Assembly: GCA_036872755.1 (NCBI GenBank)
Contig: JAVHNS010000001.1
Coordinates: 2,294,001 to 2,358,000 of the forward strand
Direction: 5' to 3'
Length of the DNA: 64,000 bases
Source: Orbilia blumenaviensis
Lineage: Eukaryota; Ascomycota; Orbiliomycetes; Orbiliales; Orbiliaceae
Of this stretch, positions 25,362 to 37,097 are shown piece by piece. Position 1 is the first letter of the stretch; the number at the start of each line of letters is the position of its first letter. Below the pieces are notes generated by a model, which saw only the letters and a program-made list of their open reading frames with translations, was not told the origin of the DNA and searched no databases. Both the position numbers and the translations under genes were made by a program.

Positions 25362-27330
25362 ATGTCCTCTTCTATTCCTGCCACTAGATCTTCTCGAAAA
25401 CGTAAGGCTTCTAGTCTTAAGGAAGATATCCCTGCAAAGCTTCCAAAATGCTCGCCACGGACGTCAAAGATACGTCGAGATGCATTCTTTGCAGGGGCAC
25501 ATCGGAGAAGTGAACGAAATCGCAATCCACTCGCCGAAGTTTCTTCGGCCTCCGTCAATGAAATTCCTACATCTCCAACCAATGTTCCTTCATCGCCACT
25601 TCCGCTATTCTCTTCTTCGCCTCTTAAAACACAACTATTAACTCCGGATACCACCCCTGACGTCACGTTCCTTAAAAAGCTACAGATCGCAAAGGGCGGA
25701 GACGGAAAAGATGGGTTCGGCCTCACAGCCTCATCTCGTTTAGTTGATGACTTCGAGGATATTGTAAAGCCAAGAATACGGAAGCCGATGCCCACATCAT
25801 TCAGTTTTCAAAATTTGAACCGCTCCCTTGTCGGCTATGAAGCCGATGGTACCACTGGAATTCGACTTGGGAGTAAGTGACTTCCAATCCTGGGAGCGTC
25901 AATCTATATGCTAACATTTTAAAGAACGATCATGGATCACAGAAGGCTTCTATTCCGAGAAAGACGATACAAGTCTATTTACAGACGCTCAAGCCGGGAC
26001 ACAAATGCCGTTTTGTCTAGCAACCTTTAATAGTATGTGGAACCCAGCCGACGACGGAAGGCTAATGGAGCTAATCGATTTCCTCCAGCATCGCCCATGG
26101 TTGCGGTAGGATATGAATGTGGCGCTATTCGATTTTTGGGTACTGGTCCGTGGGGCGAGGGTTCAATATTAGCGAAGGGTGGCTATGTTTATCGTGGTTT
26201 CAGCAGGGAATCAGCCTCCGTTCTGATACATGACAACGCTATCTTCGACCTTTCCTTGTCGGCGGATGACCGATATATTGTGAGCTTAATATAGGAACAA
26301 GCCCCAGCACCTTGGCCTTACTAACCAACTTTCGCAGGCATCGGCAAGTGGTGACCAAACATGCCGAGTAAACGACGTAGAAAAGCAAACGCCCGTTGCG
26401 GTTTTGACCGGCCACACTGGATCCGTTAAACAAATCAACCACTCTCTCGATGACCAAAATCTCCTACTCACTTCCTCCCGAGACTCAAATGTGCATATAT
26501 GGGATCTACGAACTGCAGGCACATCCCTTGGTGACAATCAAGGAGTCAATTTAAAACCAATCAATAGCATTTTTGGGGGTCATAGAGTAGGTGATAAAGG
26601 GATATCAGTCACATCAGCAGTTTGGTCGACACGAAATCCTTATCAAATCGCGACTGCCTCACATAACGATGCCGTTATCAAGGTGTGGGATATCAGAAAG
26701 TCTCACTTTATGAAGAAGTCAGCAAACTCGCGGCCCCTCGTCGAATACGAAGCGCCAAAGCCACGTTTCCACGATTTTAAGCCGCATCGCGACTATGGAA
26801 TAACATCTTTGACATTCGCTCCTGACGGCTCAAGGCTTTACGCACTTTGCAAGGATGGGAATTTGTACGCCTACTCGACATCGCATATGGATCATGGCCC
26901 TATACACTTTTATGCAAATTCAAAGTTAAAAACAAATTCGTTTTACGTTAAGAGCTCAATATCGAGGGACGGGGCCATACTTGCGACGGGAAGTACGGAT
27001 GGAACAGTTGTATTGTTCCCGACAGATGAAAAGTATCTCTCGCCGGCCGAAGATGACGGCTTGCCTGTTTCGCATGGAGCGCCAGCGAGTGTAACAGCAG
27101 CGAAGGAGTTACGTAATGGAACTGGGACGGCCTTGATCGAGGGGCACAATGGAAAAGAGGTTACAGGTGTAGCATGGGATGTCAACAGGAACGTTATTTC
27201 GATCAGTGATGATTGCGCAGCTAGAATATGGAGAGATGATGATAATGGGGCTCGAGCTGAGGAGCTGAGGAGTGAACTCGATTGGACAAATGGTAACAGA
27301 CACGGATGCGCCTGGAGCGAAGGCGATTAA
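25362..27330 (+). CDS. CDT2: Cdt2/DTL-like WD40 adaptor of CRL4 ubiquitin ligase
   Basis: WD40 protein resembling Cdt2, which recruits substrates such as Cdt1 to Cul4-Ddb1 in S phase. Exons are 25362-25872, 25925-26032, 26089-26279 and 26338-27330, 600 residues, frame kept. The N-terminal 170 residues are disordered, basic, and rich in SP/TP and Ser. WD40 blades follow: MVAVGYECGAIRFL, HDNAIFDLSLSADDRY, ASGDQTCRVNDV, GHTGSVKQINHS with SSRDSNVHIWDLR, TASHNDAVIKVWDIRK, GITSLTFAPDGSRLYA, ATGSTDGTVVLFPTDE, and GVAWDVNRNVISISDD. IWDLR and VWDIR are candidate DWD motifs for Ddb1 binding. ATG 25362 (MSSSIPATRSSRKRK) is preferred over 25191. Family assignment rests on overall pattern; another nuclear WD40 protein is the main alternative. 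Confidence 0.78.
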
Positions 27331-28082
27331 AACTCAGTGCATGCAAACATGAGTCATTGGCGTTGGATTTAGCGATTCTGTTTTATGTTTCTCTTACTAT
27401 TTTTGACCTTGAACAGCGAGGATTTCGATGCTCATACCAAACGGACCTTGAACACCGGGTGGGGTCCACCAAAAGTATATAAAATGTACTATTAGATGGA
27501 GGCTTTAGTTTAGGAATTGGCCAGCCTCATATTAAACAACACTTCGGTAGCAAGTTGGGAATTAGCGGTAGTGTACCCGTTAAAGCCTGCACAGGTCCCA
27601 CCAGTACTCAACTGTGCCACAAATATATCATGTAGTTTAGCCTAGGCCTGAGCGGTTCTGTACCCAAAAACGATAACTTAACCCAAAATAAATACAACAT
27701 TCCACAACACAGACGAGAATCAAGATGTGAGTTATGCGTCGTCTTGTAGTATTGGGCACGGATTGGCATAACATTAGATTAAGAATAAAACTCGTGTATA
27801 CTTTGTGGTATAACATCATGCTCTACATGGAGTGGGATCACTTCGTGGAGCCTGGTTTGCGAGGCTACGTTATGTCTTAAATATAATTGCTTGGTCACAG
27901 GGGGGATTGAATACGATTCGATAGTGATAATGAATAGCTGTGTCCGATAGTAGTCTCGTAGTAAATTTGGATACAATAAGACACAACAAAACTATAGCCT
28001 CGAAGAATGACGGGTAAAGCCAATAGATCATAACCGTGGCGACCGCGCGCGTGGATATCATGACATTTTTGTGTTCCCGCTG
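27331..28082. other. Intergenic between convergent genes
   Basis: About 750 bp between the CDT2 stop and the stop of the secreted-protein gene. No coding signal, RNA gene or repeat recognised. Confidence 0.6.
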
Positions 28083-29696
28083 TTAGGGTGCATATTCTAC
28101 CTTAACACCCTGAGCGTCTTGGCTAGCAGCTTGAACAGCTGCAGCTGCCTGGGCCTCTTCCTTCTTCATGATTTCCCCAAGTGCCTCCAACTGCCCGATT
28201 TCTTTTGGCCCTAACTGATCTGGTTCAGTCCCATACGCATCAGAACTAAGCCCATACTCGTATGATTCCGCACCCATAACATCAGCAGGTATTCCTTCAG
28301 CTATTCTATTTTCAATCAAATCCCGTAGCTCTTTTAGTCTTTCTGGCAATGCATCCATTGCAGCTGCCTCGCTGAGGCCGCTTTGGATCAATTCGTTCTT
28401 GTTCCTGGCCAGAAATAGGAGCTCCAAGAGTTGGACAGATGGGAGTGAAGAAATCGGATCTCCCTGCAATTCCGCCATTTGATCTTCAGTTAGTTCTTGG
28501 GCCTCGGCATTAAGTAATTGACCAGCTACTATTCCCCTTTTAATCAAATCGGTGGCACCAAACTCGTATAAAGTAGCTAGAAAACCCGGAGGCTCGACGA
28601 TAGCATCAATAGCCGGTGGGGCTAAAACTTGGTCTGCTTCTGAGACTTGGTCTGCTTCTGAGACTTGGTCTGCTTCTGAGGCTTCGTCTACCTCTCTAGG
28701 AGCTCGCGCATCCGCCTTTGCGGCTTTGTCTGCCCCTTTATAAACTCGCAAAGCCCAGTTCGTATTAGACTGTACGCCCCGTTGCATTTCCGGATCTACC
28801 GGAACACCTGTTTGAACAGCTATGACGCTCTCTCTTGATCGGCGAAGAGCTACAGCTTTTTTCTCTTTTTGTCTTGGTGTGCCCCGGAAGCCCGCCAAAA
28901 TCAATGAGTCCCATTGTTCCCTCGGCACAGAAATAAGTCCGTTATCGAATTCTGGGAGAACATAGGTATGTACGAATGCCTCGGACAGAGCAGTCCCAAT
29001 TGCTGGGTTGTCCGATACGAAATCTTCATCTTTAGGAGTATTGACAAAGTGAAAACTCCCGACTTTGATGGAATTTGGCACTACAGCATACTCCCCGTGA
29101 CGGTCTCCATTAGACACCTTCTTCCCAACTCGCCATGCCATACCCCCTTCAGGAATCCATGGAAACCTATCCGTCCCATCCTCGAGAGGCTGGACTTCAC
29201 CCCATGACCAAAAAGACGTTGCTCCGAGGTCAAAAGGCAAGTCTAACATTGAATTGATAGGAAGCTTCATCATTTCCAGATTTGCTATTTGCATCCTATT
29301 CGAGTCTGGCCAAAGGTGTATTATCACTTGAGGAAGATACAGACAGTGTTTGACGGACCAGATAGCTATGTACTCAACCGTCGATAGAGGGTTTCTAGTG
29401 GCATTCCCTTGCTCGATATTGAAACCCTGGAACACATTCAGTGGTTCGTTGCTTTCTATTTTTGCTTTCCCAGGCTTGGTCGTTCGGACCTTGCGGCCGG
29501 GATTGATGCGACTGGGCCCGACGCTCATTTCGGTGCACACCTTAGGTTTTGAAGAGACCTCGTAAACGAGAACCTTCTTGGGAACAGGGAACCCTCGTTC
29601 TGGGATGGGGCCAACAATACGTCCTTGCTTCCAAGCAAAGGCGAGTGGGATGCCCAAGCCCATCTGGAGTATCAAAGCATTACTCAAGAGCTTCAT
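28083..29696 (-). CDS. Predicted secreted protein, function unknown
   Basis: Not recognised. Single exon of 537 residues with ATG at 29696. The N-terminus MKLLSNALILQMGLGIPLAFA is a basic start plus a hydrophobic core ending in AFA, a likely signal peptide. The first 300 residues look globular, with tryptophan-rich stretches (FWSWGEVQPLEDG, RFPWIPEGGMAWRVG). The C-terminal part is charged, rich in Glu, Ala and Gln, and contains three copies of SEADQV from an 18-nt repeat. No catalytic motif, transmembrane anchor or cysteine-knot pattern is visible; cysteines are few. It lacks introns, unlike most neighbours, so it may be a lineage-specific or newer gene. The ATG is followed directly by the signal sequence, which supports the start. 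Confidence 0.72.
   Translation of the reverse strand: MKLLSNALILQMGLGIPLAFAWKQGRIVGPIPERGFPVPKKVLVYEVSSKPKVCTEMSVGPSRINPGRKVRTTKPGKAKIESNEPLNVFQGFNIEQGNATRNPLSTVEYIAIWSVKHCLYLPQVIIHLWPDSNRMQIANLEMMKLPINSMLDLPFDLGATSFWSWGEVQPLEDGTDRFPWIPEGGMAWRVGKKVSNGDRHGEYAVVPNSIKVGSFHFVNTPKDEDFVSDNPAIGTALSEAFVHTYVLPEFDNGLISVPREQWDSLILAGFRGTPRQKEKKAVALRRSRESVIAVQTGVPVDPEMQRGVQSNTNWALRVYKGADKAAKADARAPREVDEASEADQVSEADQVSEADQVLAPPAIDAIVEPPGFLATLYEFGATDLIKRGIVAGQLLNAEAQELTEDQMAELQGDPISSLPSVQLLELLFLARNKNELIQSGLSEAAAMDALPERLKELRDLIENRIAEGIPADVMGAESYEYGLSSDAYGTEPDQLGPKEIGQLEALGEIMKKEEAQAAAAVQAASQDAQGVKVEYAP
28627..28680 (-). repeat. 18-nt tandem repeat, three copies, in frame
   Basis: The unit ACTTGGTCTGCTTCTGAG is repeated three times without change and encodes SEADQV on the minus strand within the secreted protein. 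Identical copies suggest recent expansion, and a multiple of three keeps the frame. Confidence 0.92.
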
Positions 29697-30146
29697 CCTT
29701 GCAAGGATGATCTGTACCTAGTTCCCTATAACTTTGGCGAGCTCGGAGGAAAGGTCGAGGGCTTGACTCAAAATTGATATCTGACACACTGGTATCAAAA
29801 ATGTGGTGCCACGAGGAAAGACACGCCTTTTGATTGATATTGGGGCACGTAGAGAGCAGATATAATAATCAACAAATGTGAGCAAAACTGCGCTATAGCT
29901 TGTTAAAACCCAACGGCAACAACTGCGAAGAAAGTTACGCACACATTGAGTTAATTTACGCAAGTTGCCTACTCTAGGCTTCATATACAGGGCTTCCCAG
30001 CACCATTTTAGTTCTTTTCTGCTCTTTGTGACTGAGGAAGAGCTATGGCTTGGATTTTTGGTAGTAATGACCTTTTAAGTCCAAACATACCTTGCGCCAA
30101 ACCTATATCCTACAATGGGTCTAGTACCGAGACTGTAGATCCTCAG
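29697..30146. other. Intergenic
   Basis: 450 bp between the MSE1 stop and the secreted-protein start, both minus strand. Holds the promoter of the latter. Short open frames here show no family motif. Confidence 0.55.
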
Positions 30147-32217
30147 CTACAAAGTCTGCTGGCTCTTCTTCAACAAATCGGCGATTTCATCTTCGTCGTC
30201 TTCATCCAACTTTTCCTGGGGTTCCTTCCAGGTCATAACCACCCTCCCCTTATCGTCCAATTGCCCTCGTTTCCCATACCACCTCACATTCTCCAACCTG
30301 CGTATGACCTCCTCCTCACCGAGTATCATCATGAGCTTATGGATACCCGGTCCGTTTTTGCCCCCGGCGAGGGCATACCTCAGGTTTCTCTGTACCATCT
30401 TTCTTGAGTCTTCATCCTCCCAGTTCTTCACTAGGATACGAGTTATATAGTCGTCGCCCCACTCGAGCAATCCCGATGGCCGCGCCTTAAGAGCCTTCAC
30501 TATAGTAGCGAGTGCTTCCTTCCCCTTAATCACATCCTCGCCCGTCATCTTTTCCCTGTACACATTTGCTTCGATCGAATCCCAATCTGGTGAAGGTAAG
30601 AAGAAGTAATCATGGTTCTCCACGAACTTGACTGGAGTGATGTAGTTCTTCATGTCAGCTTCTAGGATCGCTGAGATATACTCTGGATGTCGAAGTTCTT
30701 CGGGGACTTCGGGGAATCTGGCTGCGACAGCATTCTGAACCGCCTCAACTATCGATGCCATGAAGCTAGATGGTTTGTTGGTGTCACCGTCAGGTGGGAT
30801 CGAGTATGCAGCTATGAAGGCCTTTTGAAGATAGTCCAGTTTCCCAAAGTTGACCTTAGTATTGCCTTTCGTGAGGTCCTTGATCGAAAACTATAGAATG
30901 TGGGTTAGTATATCGTGATGTTGAGGAAATAGGTTTGATAGCATAGAAGGTATGATCAAACATACATTTTCAACCAAGGCTTCTAGCGGCAAAACATCGC
31001 TCTTCAGTCTATTATTCCAACCCAGAAGTGCCACAAAGTTCAACAGTGCCTCCGATAAATACCCTTTGTCTCTGTATTCTGATATGTGCACATCCCCCGT
31101 CCGCTTGCTTAACTTATGGCCCTCCATATCCATCAGTAACCCAACATGGCAAAAAACCGGCGGCTCCCACCCAAATGCTTGATACATGAAGACATGCTTA
31201 GGGGTAGAAGGTAACCACTCAGCACCCCGAACTACATGTGTAATCTCCATTAAATGATCATCGACAACGTTTGCAAGGTGGTATGTCGGTAATCCATCCT
31301 GTTTCAGAAGAATGGGGTCTTCGAAAGCCGGTTCACCATGTCGAATTGTGGCGCGGCCAGGTTTTATCCTCCCATAAACGGCATCTGTAAATGTTGGATA
31401 TGTATCCGGGACTTTTAAGCGGACAACGTAGGGTTCACCAGCGGCTGCCCGGGCTGCAGATTCAGTAGGGTCGAGAGATGCGCATGTTCGGTCATACTCG
31501 GAGGTGAGACCAAGGGCCCTTCGTTGTTCAGCGAGTGATCGGAGGCGGTCAATACTACAAAAACAACGATAGCCATGCTTCGTCTCTAGTAGTTGTTCGG
31601 CATGTTCTTTGTGGATGTGAGAGCGTTCGGACTATAGGTTATTACAAGATTTTATCAGAATCAAATAACTTTAATTGGATGGACTGGAGACCTTACCTGT
31701 CTATATGGTCCATAGTTCCCTCCAACTTGTGGGCCTGCCAACCAATTAGAAATAATTCGCAACTACAATCTATTCGTCGAACCCACCCTCATCCCATTGT
31801 AATCCTGCCCATTTCAATATATCATACAGAGCCTCTTCAGCTCCTTGCACTGTCCGTTTCTTGTACCGTAAGCTTCGCGTTCCCATCCGCAACCTTCAAA
31901 ATCTTCCGACAATTTCAATGATTGTTTCTGACAGGAACAATGGTTTGACCAACCTCATCTGTATCTTCAATTCTTAGCAGAAACTGCCCTCCGGTCCGTT
32001 TCGCGAGAAGATAATTGAATAATGCGGTTCGCAGGGATCCGAGATGTAGGTAGCCCGTCGGCGAAGGCGCGAAGCGGGTCCGCGCGGGGCTGGTGGGGTC
32101 GGCGATCTTAACCCGTCCCGTAGATAATGTGCGACAGCTTTCACAGATCCATGAAGTCGCGAATGGGCGGCGGTGGAGTATCCGACGGGCGACGAGGAGA
32201 CCATTGGGACGAATCAT
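30147..32217 (-). CDS. MSE1: Mitochondrial glutamyl-tRNA synthetase
   Basis: Class I synthetase charging mitochondrial tRNA-Glu (and often tRNA-Gln). Exons are 32217-31954, 31859-31787, 31734-31697, 31631-30966 and 30890-30147, 594 residues. An Arg-rich N-terminus ([16 protein letters not shown]) is a likely mitochondrial presequence. The HIGH-type motif is [11 protein letters not shown] near residues 51-61, and LRIEDTDE follows. The KMSKS-type motif is HKLSKRTGD. [16 protein letters not shown] [16 protein letters not shown] is typical of GluRS, and the C-terminus is the bacterial-type helical anticodon-binding domain. Exons 2 and 3 are only 73 and 38 nt but reconstruct [19 protein letters not shown] and [12 protein letters not shown] exactly. 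The first donor, GTTGGT, is weak. The ATG at 32217 gives the presequence. It is divergent from the DnaJ gene. Confidence 0.95.
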
Positions 32218-32645
32218 GGTGAAGATTGATAGAAGTGGCGGTGGTGTAGGTTTTGTGGTAGGCCGAATTGTGGTGGTGGTGGTGGTGGGGGGAGCCAAAT
32301 GGGGCTTGTTTGTAGCACGGCTGCTGCTACCGAAAGTCGATATGCAGAAATTTACTAAAATCTGGTCCGCGAAACATTTTTTTAACTTCTCTGTCGACAC
32401 AACCTTCAATACCAACTGCTCGGCGATTTTGAACGTCAGACCGAAATCAATAGTATGTTATAGTATATATTTAAAAGTACCGACGATCCTTGCTAAAATA
32501 CATTCTTCTTAGAGATCTATCTACATCTAAGCCAGCAACGAAGTGCTCTATCTACCACAGCTATCGCCAAGCTAGTTCCTTAGCTTCACTACCACCCCAC
32601 TTCTAATAGCCTCCAGCGATTTACCATCGCCTAAACTAAGCAAGG
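32218..32645. promoter_or_regulatory. Divergent MSE1/DnaJ promoter and leaders
   Basis: About 430 bp. A GGT trinucleotide run near 32270-32290 lies next to the MSE1 start. From about 32458 to the first DnaJ exon junction the plus strand contains no ATG, as expected for a leader whose start codon is completed only after splicing. Confidence 0.45.
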
Positions 32646-34384
32646 AGTATATTTTTGATACACCTTCTTCGGCAACGATTTTAGAGCTATTCTAACATTC
32701 CCCTAGTGAATGCGACAGGTGAAACGATAGATCTTTACGAGGTTCTCGGCGTCGAGAAGGATGCCTCTAAAGCAGAGGTGAAGAAAGCATACCACAAGGT
32801 CAGCTCCTAGCTCTCTATTAACGCCCCCAAAATAGGGTCTTAATTCTGGATGTATAAAATCTAGGCCGCGCTAGCCCACCACCCAGATAAACAACCCGAA
32901 CACCTCCGCGAAGAAGCCGAAATCAAGTTCAAGGCCGTCAGCAGTGCATACGAAATCCTTTACGATGACGAGAAACGCGCCACATACGATCAGTTCGGCA
33001 TCGAAGGTATCAACAACCCCGGTATGGGTGCTGGCGGGATGGATTTCGAGGACTTTATCAACATGATGGGTGGTATGGGCATGGGCGGGATGCCCGGGAT
33101 GCATTTTCACGGAATGCCTGGAATGCCCGGGATGGGCGGTATGGGCGGGATGCGAGGGGATGGTCAGAAGCCTAGAGGCAGGGACGTTGTACACCAATAC
33201 GAAGTTACCTTGGAGGACCTATACAAGGGGAAGACGGTGAAATTTGGGTCTTCTAGGAACGTTCTCTGCTCGTCCTGCAAAGGGTGAGTTGGGAGCCTAC
33301 AACAGTATAGATCAATTGATCAGAGGGGGGGTATGCTAATAGGTCTGGAACCATAGTACCGGCGGCAAGGAAGGTGCGAAGCCAAAGGATTGCAGTAACT
33401 GTGAGGGCACAGGCTCTACGACATCCCTCCGACAAGTTGGTAGGAATATGGTTACAAGGGAGGAAGTCCCATGCCCGGTCTGTCACGGTAATGGGAAGAT
33501 ATTCAAAGAGAAGGAAAAGTGCAAGAAGTGTAAAGGAGCTTGTGTCAAAGAAGAAAAGAAGGTCCTCGAGATATACATTCCGAGGGGTGCTAAGTAGGTT
33601 CAACTTTTAGAGTACCTCTCATCTGGGAGATGTTAACCCATGAGGCTAGGAACGGAGAGAAAATAGTTCTGGCAGGAGAAGCGGACGAAGTTGTAAGTTT
33701 CCCCCCCAGAAACATTACCATTGAAACTCGGATTCTAATAGTTCACAGCCTGGCTACACGACCGGCGATATAATATTCGTTGTTGATGAGAAGGATCACG
33801 AATCATTTGCCCGTGCTAACGCGGACCTCACTCATGCCGTCAAGATTACGCTTCAAGAGGCCATATGTGGTTTCTCTCGTGTTGTTTTACAGCACCTCGA
33901 CGGCCGCGGTATCTCGATCGAGCACAAAAAGGGGACAATGCTTAAACAAGGCCAGGTCCTGAAGGTTGCTGGAGAAGGGATGCCTCATAAGCGCGGCGAA
34001 AACAAGGGAGATCTATACTTAATCGTTGACCTCATCTGGCCTGATGAGGAGTGGCTGGCGGACGACAATAATATCGCAAAGGTGAAGGCAGTTCTGCCTG
34101 AAGGTCCAATCCCCGAATTTGAGTCCATGGAGCACATAGATGAAGTTCCATTTGTGGTAACTGATCTCGACGTAAGCTATCCTGCATGAGCTTTTCTAAG
34201 CCGTGATACTAACTTGACTACAGGCTGATAACGAGGGCGTTCCGCATGGAGCATCTGGGTGGGAAGATGAGGTATACACTCTCTTACCGTATTTGATTAT
34301 ACTCTTAATGCTGATCAATGATAATTATAGGACTCCGATGATGATGGGGAGGAAGGAGGAAATGTTCAATGCCAACAACAGTAG
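32646..34384 (+). CDS. Type I DnaJ/Hsp40 co-chaperone with farnesylation motif
   Basis: Ydj1/Xdj1-type Hsp70 co-chaperone. Coding exons: 32646 (one base), 32707-32798, 32865-33283, 33357-33593, 33650-33692, 33749-34171, 34224-34271 and 34331-34384, 438 residues. The J domain starts [13 protein letters not shown] and has HPD near residues 37-39. A Gly/Met-rich linker ([11 protein letters not shown]) follows. Four zinc-finger repeats are [24 protein letters not shown] and CKKCKGAC. The substrate domain includes GDLYLIVDL. The C-terminus CQQQ fits a farnesylated CaaX box, so membrane association is likely. No ATG precedes the J domain in frame. Splicing a 60-nt intron (GTATAT...CCCTAG, branch TCTAAC) joins A at 32646 to TG at 32707 and yields [15 protein letters not shown], the expected start length. 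The donor after AYHK is a weak GTCAGC. Confidence 0.9.
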
Positions 34385-37097
34385 GCTAACACCAAGTTTC
34401 GTCCGTGCCTTGAGCCTTTTTCTAGCTTTTCGAGATCCGGTTGCCTTGTGCCACCCTTTCCATTGTCTTATACGAATTATGAATGCTGCATCTCTTTTTT
34501 TACTACTTTAGACGGCTTGCGAATTGCTTCCGAAAGCTAAAAATTACAACATCTCAACTCACGCCCATGTTTGATTTTACCATTGCATTGGATTGGCGTT
34601 CGCGTTTCATTTCCCCATGTTTCGCTCTCCGTTGTCACATTTTATCACGTTTTGATGTTTCATTTCTAACATTGGTAACATTTTTCTTCCCGGGTGGGCT
34701 TTCTGCGTTGGAGCAAATCGCGTATCTGTTCCCTCTGGCCACCTTAAGGTTTATAGTATTACATGTCGTGTATGTATGTACTACTTGGTATGTGCTACAT
34801 CTGCGTAGAGACTATTCTTTTTTGGAGAGCTCGTGATCATGATTATGAATGTGGTCAATATTTTCCGAGTTGGAATTTGGTTTCGGCTTTTCTCTGTGCC
34901 TCAGATAACTTCGAGAAAGGATTTGGAACGTCGGTTGGACGGCAAGGCGGAGGTAGTGGAGAGGCACAGAAGCAGTTTAACAGGGTGTGTCCGTGCGCAG
35001 GGTCAGTATCGATATCTTACATACGGCACTTACCCAAGTACGGCTTTCCCCGCGCAGGTCTGGGTCTCTCCTTGGTTTCCGGGTCTTCGTGAATTCTTGC
35101 CCTCCCATAAGATCTGAAGAAACATAGTATATATCGTAGAAGAAGAAAATAATAAAAAAAGGAAAGAGGGGATCAAATGCTATTCTAGGCGCTCCAGTTC
35201 TCGAATTTTAGAAATAGAGAGGAGGAAGATCCAATATTAAATATCATAGTGCAGATTTGTAGAAGAAAGTTTCCAATCGCTTCAAACATGGCTAGACATG
35301 CATAACCGTCATGCATGAACCTCAATCCGACATTTTGACTTACCAGAACAGTCTTTCCTTTATCGGCCTTTACTTATTTTGTACACCTCTCCGACAAAAG
35401 TCCAACAGAAGCCCCCCAATTTCATGCAAATGCGCATGCACCGCGCGACAGAATCTTCCAAAAGTTGTTCGGGCTGAGAATCGAGCAGGAAATTCGCAGT
35501 CTTCGGCCCCCGGAATCCATTCGGGCAGCTCAATATCCCTCAGATACGAGATTTTGGTCTAGGCGGCATCAAAACGGTTGGGTCTCGTGCACGAAGTGCC
35601 GCCTACAATTTATCTTATTTTTCTTAAATAACATTTCTTGTTTAGAGTTTCCAATGGACACATGCCCATGGTTGTTCCAAGACTAAGCGCCTCGCCCGAA
35701 ATCGCAACAATTGGGGGGGGCGCGCTGTAACAGGTTAATATTGAGTATCCATCATTTCAACGGCAGGGCGTACAGGGTTCTTATTGTCAAAAAACAGGTG
35801 GAGATAGACCTATAGGCCTGCTTGCATGCATGCATGCGGCATTGGATAACTGATCCCATCGCACAGGTCGCACTTGCTCCAACAGCCGAGAAGAAATGTA
35901 GAGCCGCTATCCCGTATATAGCTAGGATGGGTTTTATCCGGACAGAGGAGCTGTGCAGGGTCGTGGGATTTTTGGGTTTGATTCCCTAGAAATTGAGGGC
36001 GGGATGGTGGTGCACTGGTGGAGACGATAAGGGAAGCATATGAATAATGCAGGCCGGCGAACAGGCATTTCCCCAGATGGCATTTGGATCGAGGCAGCCG
36101 TTTTCCGTCTGATCGTTCAGCGCAGCGAATGCATTAATATTTAGCATTCTGACCACCCCTTATATGGGACGTATGGTATCGTCTGTTTCCTTTTTGATTT
36201 TTAATCTTGTTACTTTTCCTTCCTTCCAGTCACATAACTTTCGACTGTTCGCCTCGGATTCGATCTTTGGATTAATGGAATATATTATTTGCTTACGTAT
36301 ACATATTTATGCATATGCATTCGGCTTCAGTTAATTAACTAAGCCTTTCCCAAGAACTGTACTGTACCTGTCACCGTGTTCTCTCCATTCGGGTACGGAG
36401 GGCTTGAGCAGCCACAGTAACCAAATTGCGTGAGTTCCTCGCCAGCCAGTTAACGGTACCTAGCTGGCCCTGGCACGTGCGGGTCTGTCTGATTAATCTG
36501 AGGTTGAAAGCGATTGGCTGAGAGCATTCCTGCGGACATTTCTGTAACAGCGTTTGGTGGGCACCCCCTTCACCAGAAATCTGATACAGGTTCTTGACCA
36601 GTACAAAACACACTGCGCCTGCCGGCCGCCTTCGTCCACCAGCGGAATTCTTGTTTCGTTTCCCAACCGGGATTTCTGGGATCACATATTATTAAAAGAC
36701 GTTGATTCCCTCCGGATCCTTTCTTTGCTTTCCCGCTGTTACATTCTTCGTATTCTATTTTTTGCTTCCAAGATTCTTGAAATTCGGTTCTGGTGGAGTC
36801 TACGTACCGTTGACGCTTTTCGAATTCCCTTCTCTTTCAGCCGACCAAAGACAAAGAACCATTCCCAAACAAGCAACGCGCCCAAACCGGATATTGTCGC
36901 ACAAAACAACACAAACACCTCTCAGCGCCCGCCGATCGACAATTACAATTGCACAGCTGCTCTATATATAGGAAGCAACCTGCCTGCCGCATTTTCTATC
37001 GCATCATCATCTCATCTGCATCTGCATCTGCATCTGCGTCTCATCGACCTCGTCCTCATCGACCTCTCCGTTCCTTCAGCTTCATTGCAAATATACC
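34385..37097. other. Long gene-free stretch before the Sec2-domain gene
   Basis: About 2.7 kb. It should contain the DnaJ 3' end and the promoter and leader of the next gene. Open frames on both strands are short and without motifs. Small features are an 8-nt G run near 35713 and a GCATGCATGCATGCATGCGG stretch near 35823. Nothing else supported. Confidence 0.5.

Noticed and set aside
34385..37097. Small genes in the long spacer before the Sec2-domain gene
   Set aside because: All open frames lack ATG context, motifs or consistent splice sites.
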